From the NCBI GenBank assembly GCA_002344005.1, contig DDTD01000010.1, positions 6,179-70,178 of the forward strand: DNA of 64,000 bases, read 5' to 3'. Numbering within the stretch: the first letter of the stretch is position 1; every line of letters begins with the position of its first letter. Below the pieces are notes generated by a model. That model searched no databases, had not been told where the DNA came from, and worked only from the letters and a program-made list of their open reading frames with translations. The position numbers and the translations under genes are program-made. Below, one piece after another: positions 16,141 through 24,154 of this stretch. This DNA is from Ignavibacteria bacterium UBA2373. Its GTDB lineage: Bacteria; Bacteroidota; Ignavibacteria; Kapaibacteriales; UBA961.

Positions 16141-16259
16141 TAACACACAACAAAGAATATCACTTTCCCCGACTTGGCAGCAAAGTACTTATCCAAAACT
16201 TCAAATCCGGTCTTCCATCCATCGAAGAAATTGAAAAAGAACTGCACTATGAAAAATAA
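16131..16259 (+). CDS. 42-residue ORF overlapping hsdM end and hsdS start
   Basis: An ATG at 16131 inside the end of hsdM opens a 42-codon frame that runs to a TAA at 16257-16259, overlapping the hsdS start at 16249. The product begins MEIVTHNKEYHFPRLGSK and ends IEEIEKELHYEK. I do not recognise it. It exactly fills the hsdM-hsdS gap with overlaps of 10 and 11 bp, as expected for translational coupling, and its codons look less AT-rich than the neighbouring hsdS recognition domains. It may be a real small subunit, a leftover of a longer gene, or only a coupling device. Confidence 0.4.
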   Translation: MEIVTHNKEYHFPRLGSKVLIQNFKSGLPSIEEIEKELHYEK

Positions 16260-17484
16260 TACGACTTTTAAACAGACAGAAATAGGAATGATTCCCAGTG
16301 ATTGGGAGGTGAGAAATATTGTTGAAAATTCAACTATGAAAGCTCGAATAGGTTGGCAAGGGTTAACTGTATCTGAATATTTGGATAAAGGAGATTATTT
16401 GTTAATCACTGGAACTGATTTTGTTAATGGAAAAATAAAATGGGATAGTTGTCATTTCGTTGAAAAATCAAGGTATGACCAAGACAAAAATATTCAAATC
16501 AAAGAAGGCGATATATTAATCACCAAAGATGGAACTATAGGTAAGATAGCCTTTGTTGATGAATTGCCTTTACCTTCGACTTTGAATAGTGGTGTTTTTG
16601 TTATTAGGCCAAAGAAAAATGACAATTATTTACCTAAATTCTTATTTTATATTTTTAACTCTTTGTTCTTCAATGATTTTTTGAATCGTCTAACGGCAGG
16701 TTCTACAATAGTTCACCTTTATCAAAAAGATTTTACAAGTTTTAGTTTCCCTCTTCCCCCCACCCTTGCCGAGCAAAAAGCCATTGCCACCGCCTTAAAC
16801 GATGCCGACGCTCTCATTCAGAAATTAGAACAACTCATTGCCAAAAAAAGAAATATCAAAACAGGGGCAATGCAGGAATTGCTCAAACCGAAAAAGGGGT
16901 GGGAAATGAAGATGTTGGGGGAAATAGCACTTTTCTATAAGGGAAAAGGTCTTGCAAAAAGTCAAATTAACACTGATGGCAAAACAAAATGTATACACTA
17001 TGGTGAATTGTTTATTAAATACAAGGAACAAATAACAGAAGTAACTGGAAAAACAAATGCTTTTGAGGGGGCATTTTATTCGAAGGTCAATGATGTTTTA
17101 ATGCCTACATCAGATGTTACACCTAATGGTTTGGCAACTGCCAGTTGTTTAAATGAGGATGACGTTATTCTTGGCGGTGATGTGTTAGTAATAAGAATTC
17201 CAAATTCTATTGTTAATGGCAGTTTTCTTTCATACTTCATTAAGTTGAATAGAAATGAAATAATGAAATTAGTGAAAGGAGTAACCGTATTTCATTTACA
17301 CGCTTCCGATATGAAAGATTTTATTCTTCATTATCCCAAAATTGAAGAGCAGAATAAAATAGCTCAAATACTTTTTGAAATGGAAATTGAAATACAGTCG
17401 ATGGAATCGCAATTGGAGAAATACAAAATGATAAAGCAGGGCATGATGCAGAATTTATTGACGGGCAAAATACGATTGATTTAA
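16249..17484 (+). CDS. hsdS: Type I restriction-modification specificity subunit
   Basis: DNA-sequence recognition subunit for the HsdM/HsdR complex. It has the two-domain HsdS layout: target recognition domain 1 (about residues 1-170, starting QTEIGMIPSDWEV), a central conserved helix (PTLAEQKAIATALNDADALI through LIAKKRNIKTGAMQELL), target recognition domain 2 (about 220-365), and a second conserved helix (IEEQNKIAQILFEMEIEI through MMQNLLTGKIRL). I chose ATG 16249, giving 411 residues, because MKNNTTFKQTEIGMIPSDWE matches common HsdS starts; the upstream ATG would add 25 residues that do not fit. The conserved parts are visibly richer in G and C than the recognition domains, as expected from domain swapping. 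No truncation is seen. Confidence 0.93.
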   Translation: MKNNTTFKQTEIGMIPSDWEVRNIVENSTMKARIGWQGLTVSEYLDKGDYLLITGTDFVNGKIKWDSCHFVEKSRYDQDKNIQIKEGDILITKDGTIGKIAFVDELPLPSTLNSGVFVIRPKKNDNYLPKFLFYIFNSLFFNDFLNRLTAGSTIVHLYQKDFTSFSFPLPPTLAEQKAIATALNDADALIQKLEQLIAKKRNIKTGAMQELLKPKKGWEMKMLGEIALFYKGKGLAKSQINTDGKTKCIHYGELFIKYKEQITEVTGKTNAFEGAFYSKVNDVLMPTSDVTPNGLATASCLNEDDVILGGDVLVIRIPNSIVNGSFLSYFIKLNRNEIMKLVKGVTVFHLHASDMKDFILHYPKIEEQNKIAQILFEMEIEIQSMESQLEKYKMIKQGMMQNLLTGKIRLI

Positions 17485-17528
17485 TTCATTGAGATATTCC
17501 ATGCAATGTCATCATCAACACAATAATA

Positions 17529-18134
17529 ATGGCAAAATTTCAGAATAAATATCGTAACGAATCGGCACGGGCACAATGGTGGAATTATGGCAATGAGGGT
17601 GCCTATTTTATTACCATCTGTACCAAAAACAGGGAACGTTTTTTTGGGGAAATTATCAATGGCATCATGCATTTGTCGCATTTGGGTGTATTGGCGGATG
17701 TATTTTGGCACGAAATCCCCCATCATTCCCCAAATGTGAAATTGGGGGCATTTGTGGTTATGCCCAATCATATTCATGGAATTTTGATATTGAACGGTAA
17801 TGTGGGGACGTTGCATGCAACGTCCCCACGACAACGACAACAACGACAATCGTCATTGTCACAACCGCCCAATCCGGAAACCATCATCAAAAATCAACAA
17901 ATGGCGAATATTTCGCCGCAATCCGGTACGGTTTCTGCCATTATTCGTGCATATAAATCTGCCGTAACCAAACACGCCAATCGTTTGGGCATAGAAAATG
18001 GTTGGCAACCCCGTTTTCATGATCATATTATTCGCAATGACATCGAATATCAACGTATTCATAATTATATTGTGAACAATCCTGTCAAATGGGAAAAAGA
18101 TACATTATTCAAAAACAAAAACTATGATGAATAA
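17529..18134 (+). CDS. REP-associated tyrosine transposase (RAYT, Y1/HUH family)
   Basis: A 201-residue single-strand transposase-like protein. It has the family N-terminus (YNEGAYFITICTKNRE is seen here as GNEGAYFITICTKNRE), GVLADVFWHEIPHH, the HUH metal motif in MPNHIHGILIL near residues 77-87, and AIIRAYKSAVTKHANR, which carries a candidate catalytic tyrosine. The C-terminus RFHDHIIRNDIEYQRIHNYIVNNPVKWEKD is also typical. It interrupts the hsdS-hsdR order of the restriction operon and ends 8 nt past the start of an hsdR stub. A 28-bp palindrome of the kind RAYTs are thought to mobilise lies in frame inside the gene. Reading frame and motifs are intact. Confidence 0.93.
   Translation: MAKFQNKYRNESARAQWWNYGNEGAYFITICTKNRERFFGEIINGIMHLSHLGVLADVFWHEIPHHSPNVKLGAFVVMPNHIHGILILNGNVGTLHATSPRQRQQRQSSLSQPPNPETIIKNQQMANISPQSGTVSAIIRAYKSAVTKHANRLGIENGWQPRFHDHIIRNDIEYQRIHNYIVNNPVKWEKDTLFKNKNYDE
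17802..17829. repeat. Perfect 28-bp palindrome inside the transposase gene
   Basis: Two 14-base halves, GTGGGGACGTTGCA and its exact reverse complement, with no spacer. It is translated in frame as part of VGTLHATSPR, just after the HUH motif. Palindromes with the core GGGACGTTGCATGCAACGTCCC style are familiar REP-like elements in several phyla. No other copy was noticed in this window. Confidence 0.85.
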
Positions 18135-18282
18135 CATTGGCAAATTAGAAAGAGAAACCCAAAACAGGGTAATACAATTATTCCAAAAGGAATTGGGATA
18201 TGAATATCTCGGCAATTGGGAAGAAAGGGACAATAATAGCAATGTGGAAGAAAAAAAAGTATGCAATATATTAACCGATTAA
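18124..18282 (+). pseudogene. N-terminal remnant of a second hsdR gene
   Basis: A 52-codon frame from ATG 18124, overlapping the end of the transposase gene and closing at a TAA at 18280-18282. The product contains ERETQNRVIQLFQKELGYEY followed by LGNWEERDNNSNVEE. This aligns with the first 40 residues of the intact HsdR downstream (TQQRVIRLFTDE, then LGYKYLGNWQSHSKNKNIE). All nuclease and motor domains are missing. It looks like the stump of an earlier hsdR that was lost when the present nuclease-hsdR segment arrived, though a recombination duplicate is also possible. Confidence 0.7.
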
Positions 18283-18292
18283 CAATATTATT

Positions 18293-19219
18293 ATGAAACG
18301 ATATATACGTCTCATGTTAGGTGCACGCAGTATTCATTTACATGAATGTATGCAAGGTAATTTTATAGGTGTAGATTTTGATATTCGTCAAGATTTAAGT
18401 GAAGATTTATCTGATGTTTGGAAAGATTTCAATAAGAAGTATATACCAATATGGCTTGCAAATTATCCGGATAAAAGTAAAGTAGCGGCGGGCTTGGCTT
18501 GTGGTTCTTTGTGGACTGTTGCTAAGGGACTAAAGCGTGGAGACATTGTAATATCACCTGATGGTTTGGGCAAATATCATGTTGCTGAGGTTTTAGATGA
18601 ATATAGCTATCATGATGGACAAACTTTACCACATAGAAGAACTGTTCGTTGGTATGAGAAAACAATCGATAAAGCGCAGATGTCGGAAAATTTAAAAAGA
18701 AGTACAGGATCAAGTGGTACAACGTCTGATATATCTGTTTATGCTTCAGAACTTGAAGAACTTATTGGCGGTAAACATACCTCGCAGATAGTATCATCAG
18801 ATGGAACAATAGAAGATACGACAGTATTTGCTCTTGAAAAGCATTTAGAAGATTTTTTAGTTGCTAATTGGGATAAAACTGAACTTGGTGCAAAGTATAT
18901 TATTTATGAAGAATCAGGCGAAATGATTGGCAAACAATATATGACCGATACCGGTTGCATAGATATACTTGCGATTAGTAAAGACAGAAAAGAGTTATTG
19001 GTTGTAGAACTTAAAAAAGGCAAAGCAAGCGACAATGTGGTAGGACAAATTCAACGCTATATGGGTTATGTATTAGAAGAATTGGCGGAAGAAGATCAAC
19101 AAGTAAAAGGTGTAATCATCGCATTGGAGGAAGATAATCGCATACGCAGAGCTTTGGCTGTAACGAACAATATTGAATTTTTTAAATATCAAATAAGTTT
19201 TAAATTAGTAAAATCATGA
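18293..19219 (+). CDS. Nuclease with a modified-base-reader-like N-terminus and a NucS/DUF91-type C-terminus
   Basis: A 308-residue two-domain protein. The N-terminal half (about 1-145) carries LACGSLWTVAKGLKRGDIVI, GLGKYHVAEVLDEYSYHDGQ and LPHRRTVRW, a pattern I associate with the PUA/EVE-like reader domains of Mrr-type and modification-dependent restriction proteins. The C-terminal half (about 175-300) resembles NucS/DUF91 endonucleases: EKHLEDFLVANWDKTE, TGCIDILAIS, VVELKKGKASDNVVGQIQRYMGYV, with the Asp and Glu-x-Lys of a PD-(D/E)xK site. The stop overlaps the hsdR start by 4 bp (ATGA), so the two are translationally coupled. It is probably an accessory restriction or repair nuclease of this operon. 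The N-terminal assignment is less certain than the C-terminal one. Confidence 0.75.
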   Translation: MKRYIRLMLGARSIHLHECMQGNFIGVDFDIRQDLSEDLSDVWKDFNKKYIPIWLANYPDKSKVAAGLACGSLWTVAKGLKRGDIVISPDGLGKYHVAEVLDEYSYHDGQTLPHRRTVRWYEKTIDKAQMSENLKRSTGSSGTTSDISVYASELEELIGGKHTSQIVSSDGTIEDTTVFALEKHLEDFLVANWDKTELGAKYIIYEESGEMIGKQYMTDTGCIDILAISKDRKELLVVELKKGKASDNVVGQIQRYMGYVLEELAEEDQQVKGVIIALEEDNRIRRALAVTNNIEFFKYQISFKLVKS

Positions 19220-22200
19220 GACCTGAACGAATAACACAGCAAAGGGTTATAAGACTTTTTACCGATGAGTCCCATCTTAATTATTTAGGATACAAATACT
19301 TAGGTAATTGGCAGAGTCATAGTAAGAATAAAAATATTGAACAGGAATTGTTCAATAATAATCTTAAAAGAAGAGGATATAGCGATGCACAAATATCCGC
19401 TGCTCTTTTGAAATTACAAACTGCGGCCGAAACAACACAAACAAGCTTATACCAGGCGAATCTTCGTACTTATAATTTATTGCGATATCCGATTTCGGTA
19501 CAGACATCAGTAGGTAAACCCTATGAAAATATAAGTATCATTGATTGGGAAAATATTGAAAATAATGATTTTGGGATTGCTGAGGAAGTAACCTTAAAGG
19601 ATGGTTTTGAGAGAAGACCTGATTTGGTTATATATATAAATGGAATAGCAATATGTGTTATTGAATTAAAGCGAAGTTGTGTAGAAATAGGTGATGGAAT
19701 CCGGCAAATTATTACTAATCAGGAAGATATTTTTAATAAATTCTTCTTTTCTACAATTCAGTTAGTTCTTGCTGGAAGTGATTCGCAAGGTTTACGTTAT
19801 GGCACAGTCGGAACAACTGAGCAATTTTTTGTAGAATGGAAAGATGAGACAAAAAGTCAACTTGGTAGAGTCGAAGGCGAAATATTGGATATACCATTAT
19901 CTCAGATATGCAATAAACAGCGAATTCTTGATATAATTCGAAATTTTATCATTTTTGATGGGGGACAAAAAAAATTACCACGCCCACACCAGTATGCCGC
20001 TATGAAAGCAGCACAGGAAAGGATTCGCCGAAGAGAAGGAGGTGTTATATGGCATACGCAGGGCAGCGGTAAAAGTATTTTGATGGTATTGCTTGCAAAG
20101 TGGATTATGGAATATGACCCTGATGCTAGAATATTAGTTATCACTGATCGCGATGAACTCGACAAACAAATTGAAGGTGTTATGCGAAATGCGGGAGTAA
20201 TACCAGAAACGGATCCGTCACCTCGGATTACTTCAAGAGCAAAATTTATTGAATCTATATCAGCGTCAACACCTCGTTTATTATGTGCTCTTATCCATAA
20301 ATTTGACTCAACAGATTTGCAAGGTGAATTACCAAATGTAAATGGTAGATTTTATGTGTTTGTGGATGAATGTCATCGTACACAAGGTGGTAATATGAAC
20401 AAACAAATGAAACGATGGTTACAACATGCAATATTTATTGGATTTACGGGTACTCCATTATTACGAAAAGATAAACAAACGACACGAGAAGTTTTTGGCA
20501 GTAATATTCATACTTATAAATTTCATGAAGCCGTAAAAGATGGTATTATTCTTGATTTGAAATACGAAGCTCGTGATGTACCTCAACAATTAACTTCGCA
20601 AGAAGCTATTGATAATTGGTTTGAGTTTAGGACGAAGAACCTCAATAATTATCAAAAAGCAATCGTACGTAAATCATGGGCTAATATGGAGAAATTGATG
20701 AGTGCACGTGAGCGAAAGCAAAGAATCATTGCAAGTATAATTGAGGATTTTACATATAGTCCAAGACTTAATAATGACAGAGGTACAGCTCTTTTGGTGG
20801 CTGCTTCTATTTACGATGCCTGTCATTATTACCGATTGTTTTATGAAACAGATTTTGGAAAGTACTGTGGCATTATCACATCGTATGAACCTAATCACAA
20901 TGCTATATCCCGGGAACCAGCTAATGGCGATGAACGATTTAAATATGATACATATACGAGATATGTTTTGCAAAATAATCAAACTACCAATCAATACGAA
21001 GAAGAATGTAAAAAACGATTCAAAGATGAACCCGCGAATTGTAAGTTATTGATTGTAGTGAGTATGTTACTTACCGGCTTTGATGCTCCATCATGCTCGT
21101 ATATTTATCTAGATAATGATAAATTACATGATCATAATTTATTTCAAGCAATATGCCGCACTAATAGATTAGACGGAGAAAGCAAAGATTATGGATATAT
21201 TGTAGATTTTAAGGAATTATTGAGTGATGTACAAGAAGCTATTGCTGTTTACACATCAGAAGAGTTAGATACTGACGATGGTAGCACAAAAGAAAATAAT
21301 GTAGAATTAAAAAAATGGCTTGTTGAAGGAAAAAACAGATTAGATGTTGCCAGAGAGGCACTCAAATATCTTTGTGAACCTGTTGCTTCTCCGAAAAACA
21401 TAGAACAGTTTATTGCGTATTTCTGCGGTAAAGCAAACACACCGGAATCATTAAGTGAGACAGAGCCTCTACGTATTACATTTTATAAATCTGTTGTAAC
21501 TTTTGTTAGATCATTTGCTGCGATATCAAATTATTTGTCTGACGCAGGATATTCAAACGATGAAGTTGTTATGATAGAAAAAGAAGTTGAATTTTATGCT
21601 GAAATTCGCAAAACAATTAAAAACTATTCGGCTGAAGAACTTGATATAAAACCTTTTGAAGCAGATATGAGACATTTGATAAATACTTACATTAAAGCTG
21701 ATCCTGTTGATCCTTTGGGCGAACTTGATAAGTATTCCCTTGTCGAAATGATTGTAGAAACAGGTATCAATGACGCAATTGCTAGGAAAATTAATCAAAA
21801 AAATAATTTGTCAAAAAAAGCTATAGCTGAATGTATAGTAAATAATATTAGGCAAACTATTATAAGAGAACATCTCACAAATCCGATGTTCTATGATAAA
21901 ATGTCAAAATTGTTAAATGATCTAATTGATCAACAAAGACAAAGCGCAAAAGATTATGAAGATTTCTTAAAAAAAGCAGAAGAATTAATCAAAAAAATGA
22001 AAAATGGAGAGAATTTCCTTAATGTTCCTGAAAGGCTTCAAGGAAATCTGGAAGCATTAGTTATTTATAATAATTTGCCGGGTATTTTGTCACAAACACC
22101 ACGACCTTTTATTACTGCTGAATCCCCTTCGTTTTATACAGAAGAGAATGTTAATTTAGCATTAGAAATAGATAAAGTAATGCGTGAGAATGCTCCGGCA

Positions 22201-22326
22201 AGTTGGCGAGGTGATCATGCACGAGAATTACAAATTTTAAATGCTTTGTTTCCCATAATGCAAAAGAATAGAGATACGACACAAGCATTGTTGGAATTAC
22301 TTAAGAATATGAAAGGATATGAATGA
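19216..22326 (+). CDS. hsdR: Type I restriction endonuclease/translocase subunit
   Basis: Motor and nuclease subunit that cleaves unmethylated DNA after ATP-driven translocation. In 1036 residues: an N-terminal PD-(D/E)xK nuclease (RRPDLVIYINGIAICVIELK near 134-153), superfamily 2 helicase motifs HTQGSGKS (Walker A, near 278-285) and VDECHRTQ (motif II, near 383), GFTGTP (motif III), then VVSMLLTGFDAPSCSYIYLD and FQAICRTNRLDG in the second motor domain, and a helical C-terminal region. All catalytic motifs look intact. Its start overlaps the stop of the upstream nuclease and its stop overlaps the start of the YgjP-like gene, both by 4 bp, so the three are one translational unit. Confidence 0.97.
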   Translation: MRPERITQQRVIRLFTDESHLNYLGYKYLGNWQSHSKNKNIEQELFNNNLKRRGYSDAQISAALLKLQTAAETTQTSLYQANLRTYNLLRYPISVQTSVGKPYENISIIDWENIENNDFGIAEEVTLKDGFERRPDLVIYINGIAICVIELKRSCVEIGDGIRQIITNQEDIFNKFFFSTIQLVLAGSDSQGLRYGTVGTTEQFFVEWKDETKSQLGRVEGEILDIPLSQICNKQRILDIIRNFIIFDGGQKKLPRPHQYAAMKAAQERIRRREGGVIWHTQGSGKSILMVLLAKWIMEYDPDARILVITDRDELDKQIEGVMRNAGVIPETDPSPRITSRAKFIESISASTPRLLCALIHKFDSTDLQGELPNVNGRFYVFVDECHRTQGGNMNKQMKRWLQHAIFIGFTGTPLLRKDKQTTREVFGSNIHTYKFHEAVKDGIILDLKYEARDVPQQLTSQEAIDNWFEFRTKNLNNYQKAIVRKSWANMEKLMSARERKQRIIASIIEDFTYSPRLNNDRGTALLVAASIYDACHYYRLFYETDFGKYCGIITSYEPNHNAISREPANGDERFKYDTYTRYVLQNNQTTNQYEEECKKRFKDEPANCKLLIVVSMLLTGFDAPSCSYIYLDNDKLHDHNLFQAICRTNRLDGESKDYGYIVDFKELLSDVQEAIAVYTSEELDTDDGSTKENNVELKKWLVEGKNRLDVAREALKYLCEPVASPKNIEQFIAYFCGKANTPESLSETEPLRITFYKSVVTFVRSFAAISNYLSDAGYSNDEVVMIEKEVEFYAEIRKTIKNYSAEELDIKPFEADMRHLINTYIKADPVDPLGELDKYSLVEMIVETGINDAIARKINQKNNLSKKAIAECIVNNIRQTIIREHLTNPMFYDKMSKLLNDLIDQQRQSAKDYEDFLKKAEELIKKMKNGENFLNVPERLQGNLEALVIYNNLPGILSQTPRPFITAESPSFYTEENVNLALEIDKVMRENAPASWRGDHARELQILNALFPIMQKNRDTTQALLELLKNMKGYE

Positions 22327-23036
22327 AAGACATAATTCAAATCGGAGATTTAAGCGTTTACCTAATAAGAAAGGATATAAAAAATGTTCACTTATCGGTA
22401 CATCCTCCTGATGGTCGTGTTTCTTTATCTGCTCCATTGAATACAAGACCCGATGTAGCTAGAGCTTATGCAATATCTAAATTACAGTGGATAAGATCAC
22501 AACAAATAAAAATGAGTAAACAATTACGAGAACCTTTACGCAAGTATATAAAAAGAGAGTCTCACTATATTTGGGGACGACGCTATTTACTTAATGTTGT
22601 CCACACGGAGGGTAAACAAAAAGTAATCATTGATCATAAATACATAAATTTATTTGTAAGGCCAGGTGCGAGTCAAGAAAAACGAGAAGAAGTTTTTTAT
22701 GAATGGCAGAAAAAGCAATTACATAAATTTGTAGCAGAAATGATTGCCAAATGGGAACCTATAATGCAAGTGAAAGTACAGTCATATTTTTTGCAAAAAA
22801 TGAAAACAAAATGGGGGAGTTGTAATCGTAAATTAGGTAATATTCGGCTCAATACAGAGCTTGTAAAAAAGCCCAAGGATTTGGTAGAATATGTAATTGT
22901 TCATGAGTTAGCACATTTAATCGTTCCTGTTCATAATGAAAAATTTATTCAGTTATTAGATAAATTCTATCCTCAGTGGCGTGAATCTCGAATGGAACTA
23001 AATGAATTACCATTAGGGTATGTTGAATGGAAATAG
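22323..23036 (+). CDS. YgjP-like (DUF45) zinc metalloprotease family protein
   Basis: A 237-residue cytoplasmic protein with the YgjP/DUF45 fold: LSVHPPDGRVSLSAPL near the start, WIRSQQIKMSKQ, then SYFLQKMKTKWGSCNRKLGNIRLNTEL, and the zinc-binding HExxH motif in YVIVHELAHLIVPVHNEKF near residues 190-208. It is the last gene of the restriction operon, overlapping the hsdR stop by 4 bp. YgjP-like genes very often stand at the end of type I restriction operons; a role in processing or control of the complex is suspected but not shown. A strong terminator follows immediately. Confidence 0.9.
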   Translation: MKDIIQIGDLSVYLIRKDIKNVHLSVHPPDGRVSLSAPLNTRPDVARAYAISKLQWIRSQQIKMSKQLREPLRKYIKRESHYIWGRRYLLNVVHTEGKQKVIIDHKYINLFVRPGASQEKREEVFYEWQKKQLHKFVAEMIAKWEPIMQVKVQSYFLQKMKTKWGSCNRKLGNIRLNTELVKKPKDLVEYVIVHELAHLIVPVHNEKFIQLLDKFYPQWRESRMELNELPLGYVEWK

Positions 23037-23050
23037 CCCCCCACAAAAAC

Positions 23051-23080
23051 AAAAAAGGCGGTAGAAACCGCCTTTTTTTT
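23051..23080. terminator. Bidirectional intrinsic terminator closing the island
   Basis: AAAAAAGGCGGT (23051-23062), loop AGAA, then ACCGCC and eight T residues. It works in both directions: it ends the restriction operon on the plus strand and rplS on the minus strand. Confidence 0.92.
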
Positions 23081-23114
23081 GATACGCAATGAAGCAAAGA
23101 ATGTTGAAATATTC

Positions 23115-23495
23115 TTAGCTGAGTTTTGCACGAATTTTCTTTTCGGACATACCGCGCAAGTAGTATAATTTAGCACGACGCACAGAACCATTACGCACAA
23201 CGGTAAGGTTTTGGATTGTTGGTGAGTGAAGAGGGAAAATACGCTCAACACCCACACCGTTCGATACTTTACGAACGCGGAATGTTTCGTTCACGCCTGA
23301 ACCACGACGTGCAATTACGATTCCTTGAAAATTCTGAATACGCTCTTTTTCACCCTCGATAACACGAACAGCAATGTTCACTGTGTCACCGGGACGAAAA
23401 CTCGGCAACTCAACGGGTTTACCGTCATTTTTGGTAGCGCGGATTTCAGCAGCTTTTGCCATTGTCAACTGCTCAACGAGTTTTACTTTTTGCAT
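23115..23495 (-). CDS. rplS: 50S ribosomal protein L19
   Basis: Large-subunit ribosomal protein. With the start at 23495 the protein is 126 residues beginning MQKVKLVEQLTMAK, close to the usual 115-120. Family motifs are complete: FRPGDTVNIAVRVIEGEKERIQNFQGIVIARRG, ETFRVRKVSNGVGVERIFPLHSP and RRAKLYYLRGMSEKKIRAKL. A GGAG site precedes the chosen start; the longer frame would add residues absent from the family. It has its own good promoter and shares the terminator with the restriction island. The rimM and trmD genes that often precede it are absent here. Confidence 0.97.
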   Translation of the reverse strand: MQKVKLVEQLTMAKAAEIRATKNDGKPVELPSFRPGDTVNIAVRVIEGEKERIQNFQGIVIARRGSGVNETFRVRKVSNGVGVERIFPLHSPTIQNLTVVRNGSVRRAKLYYLRGMSEKKIRAKLS

Positions 23496-23525
23496 TGTTA
23501 GATTCTCCGTCAGAAATATAGCTTG

Positions 23526-23557
23526 CAAAAATACGGTATTCATTTGTTTTAACCAAA
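23526..23557 (-). promoter_or_regulatory. TTTG-N20-TATTTTTG promoter of rplS
   Basis: On the minus strand TTTG (23557-23554) is followed after 20 nt by TATTTTTG (23533-23526). This matches the Bacteroidota -33/-7 layout and lies 30 nt before the rplS start. Confidence 0.7.
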
Positions 23558-23599
23558 GTTATCTGAACTTTTCTTGTAAGTTCTGTGTCCGCATGGTTC

Positions 23600-24154
23600 T
23601 CATCCAAGCCTTTTGGATACGATAATGCTGCGATAATTTGTGATGTCCCATTGCACATATTCCCGAAATTCATACCCTCTTTTTTGATAGTAATCAATGA
23701 GATGCAATGCTTGCTCGGAAGTGTCTAATGCCAATTCTTTTGCATCCTTATGTGCTGCAATTGCTTCTGCTAAGTCCATCATAACACTGCCGATACCGTG
23801 TTTCTGTAGCGAAGGATGCACAGCAAATTGACCAAAATGCCAGACATCCGGACGACGATAATAGTCGCAATGTGATGTCGGTGAGGATGGGTAAAGGGTC
23901 AGGGTAGCCACAAGCTGTTTGCCATGTTCTGCCACAAATGTATAGCCGGACAAACACCGCTCCTTTGTTGTTGCGCTGTCTTGATGTGTAGCAAGAAAAC
24001 GAAGTCCCATCTCGGCAAGCGGTTGATATGACCGATGGAGGAGTGATGTCATCTGCTCGAAAGAATCCTCTGTTCCCAAAGGGCGAATATTGAGCTTTAT
24101 GCCCAATCCATCAATACTATAGACATACGGCAACTGCGGCGCTTCAGCCATCAT
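23600..24154 (-). CDS. GNAT-family N-acetyltransferase
   Basis: A 184-residue acetyltransferase. The GNAT core is readable: IRPLGTEDSFEQMTSLLHRSY at the start, YTFVAEHGKQLVATLTLYP, and the acetyl-CoA loop region FAVHPSLQKHGIGSVMMDLAEAIA, then ALDTSEQALHLIDYYQKRGYEFRE. The HGIG loop fits the family's Q/RxxGxG/A pattern. It overlaps the end of the threonine aldolase gene by 4 bp, so the two are co-translated. The substrate is unknown; the pairing suggests amino-acid metabolism but does not prove it. Confidence 0.85.
   Translation of the reverse strand: MMAEAPQLPYVYSIDGLGIKLNIRPLGTEDSFEQMTSLLHRSYQPLAEMGLRFLATHQDSATTKERCLSGYTFVAEHGKQLVATLTLYPSSPTSHCDYYRRPDVWHFGQFAVHPSLQKHGIGSVMMDLAEAIAAHKDAKELALDTSEQALHLIDYYQKRGYEFREYVQWDITNYRSIIVSKRLG

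Noticed and set aside
17802..17829. 28-bp palindrome as a transcription terminator
   Set aside because: It is in the middle of an intact coding frame, has no T-tract, and matches the style of REP palindromes.
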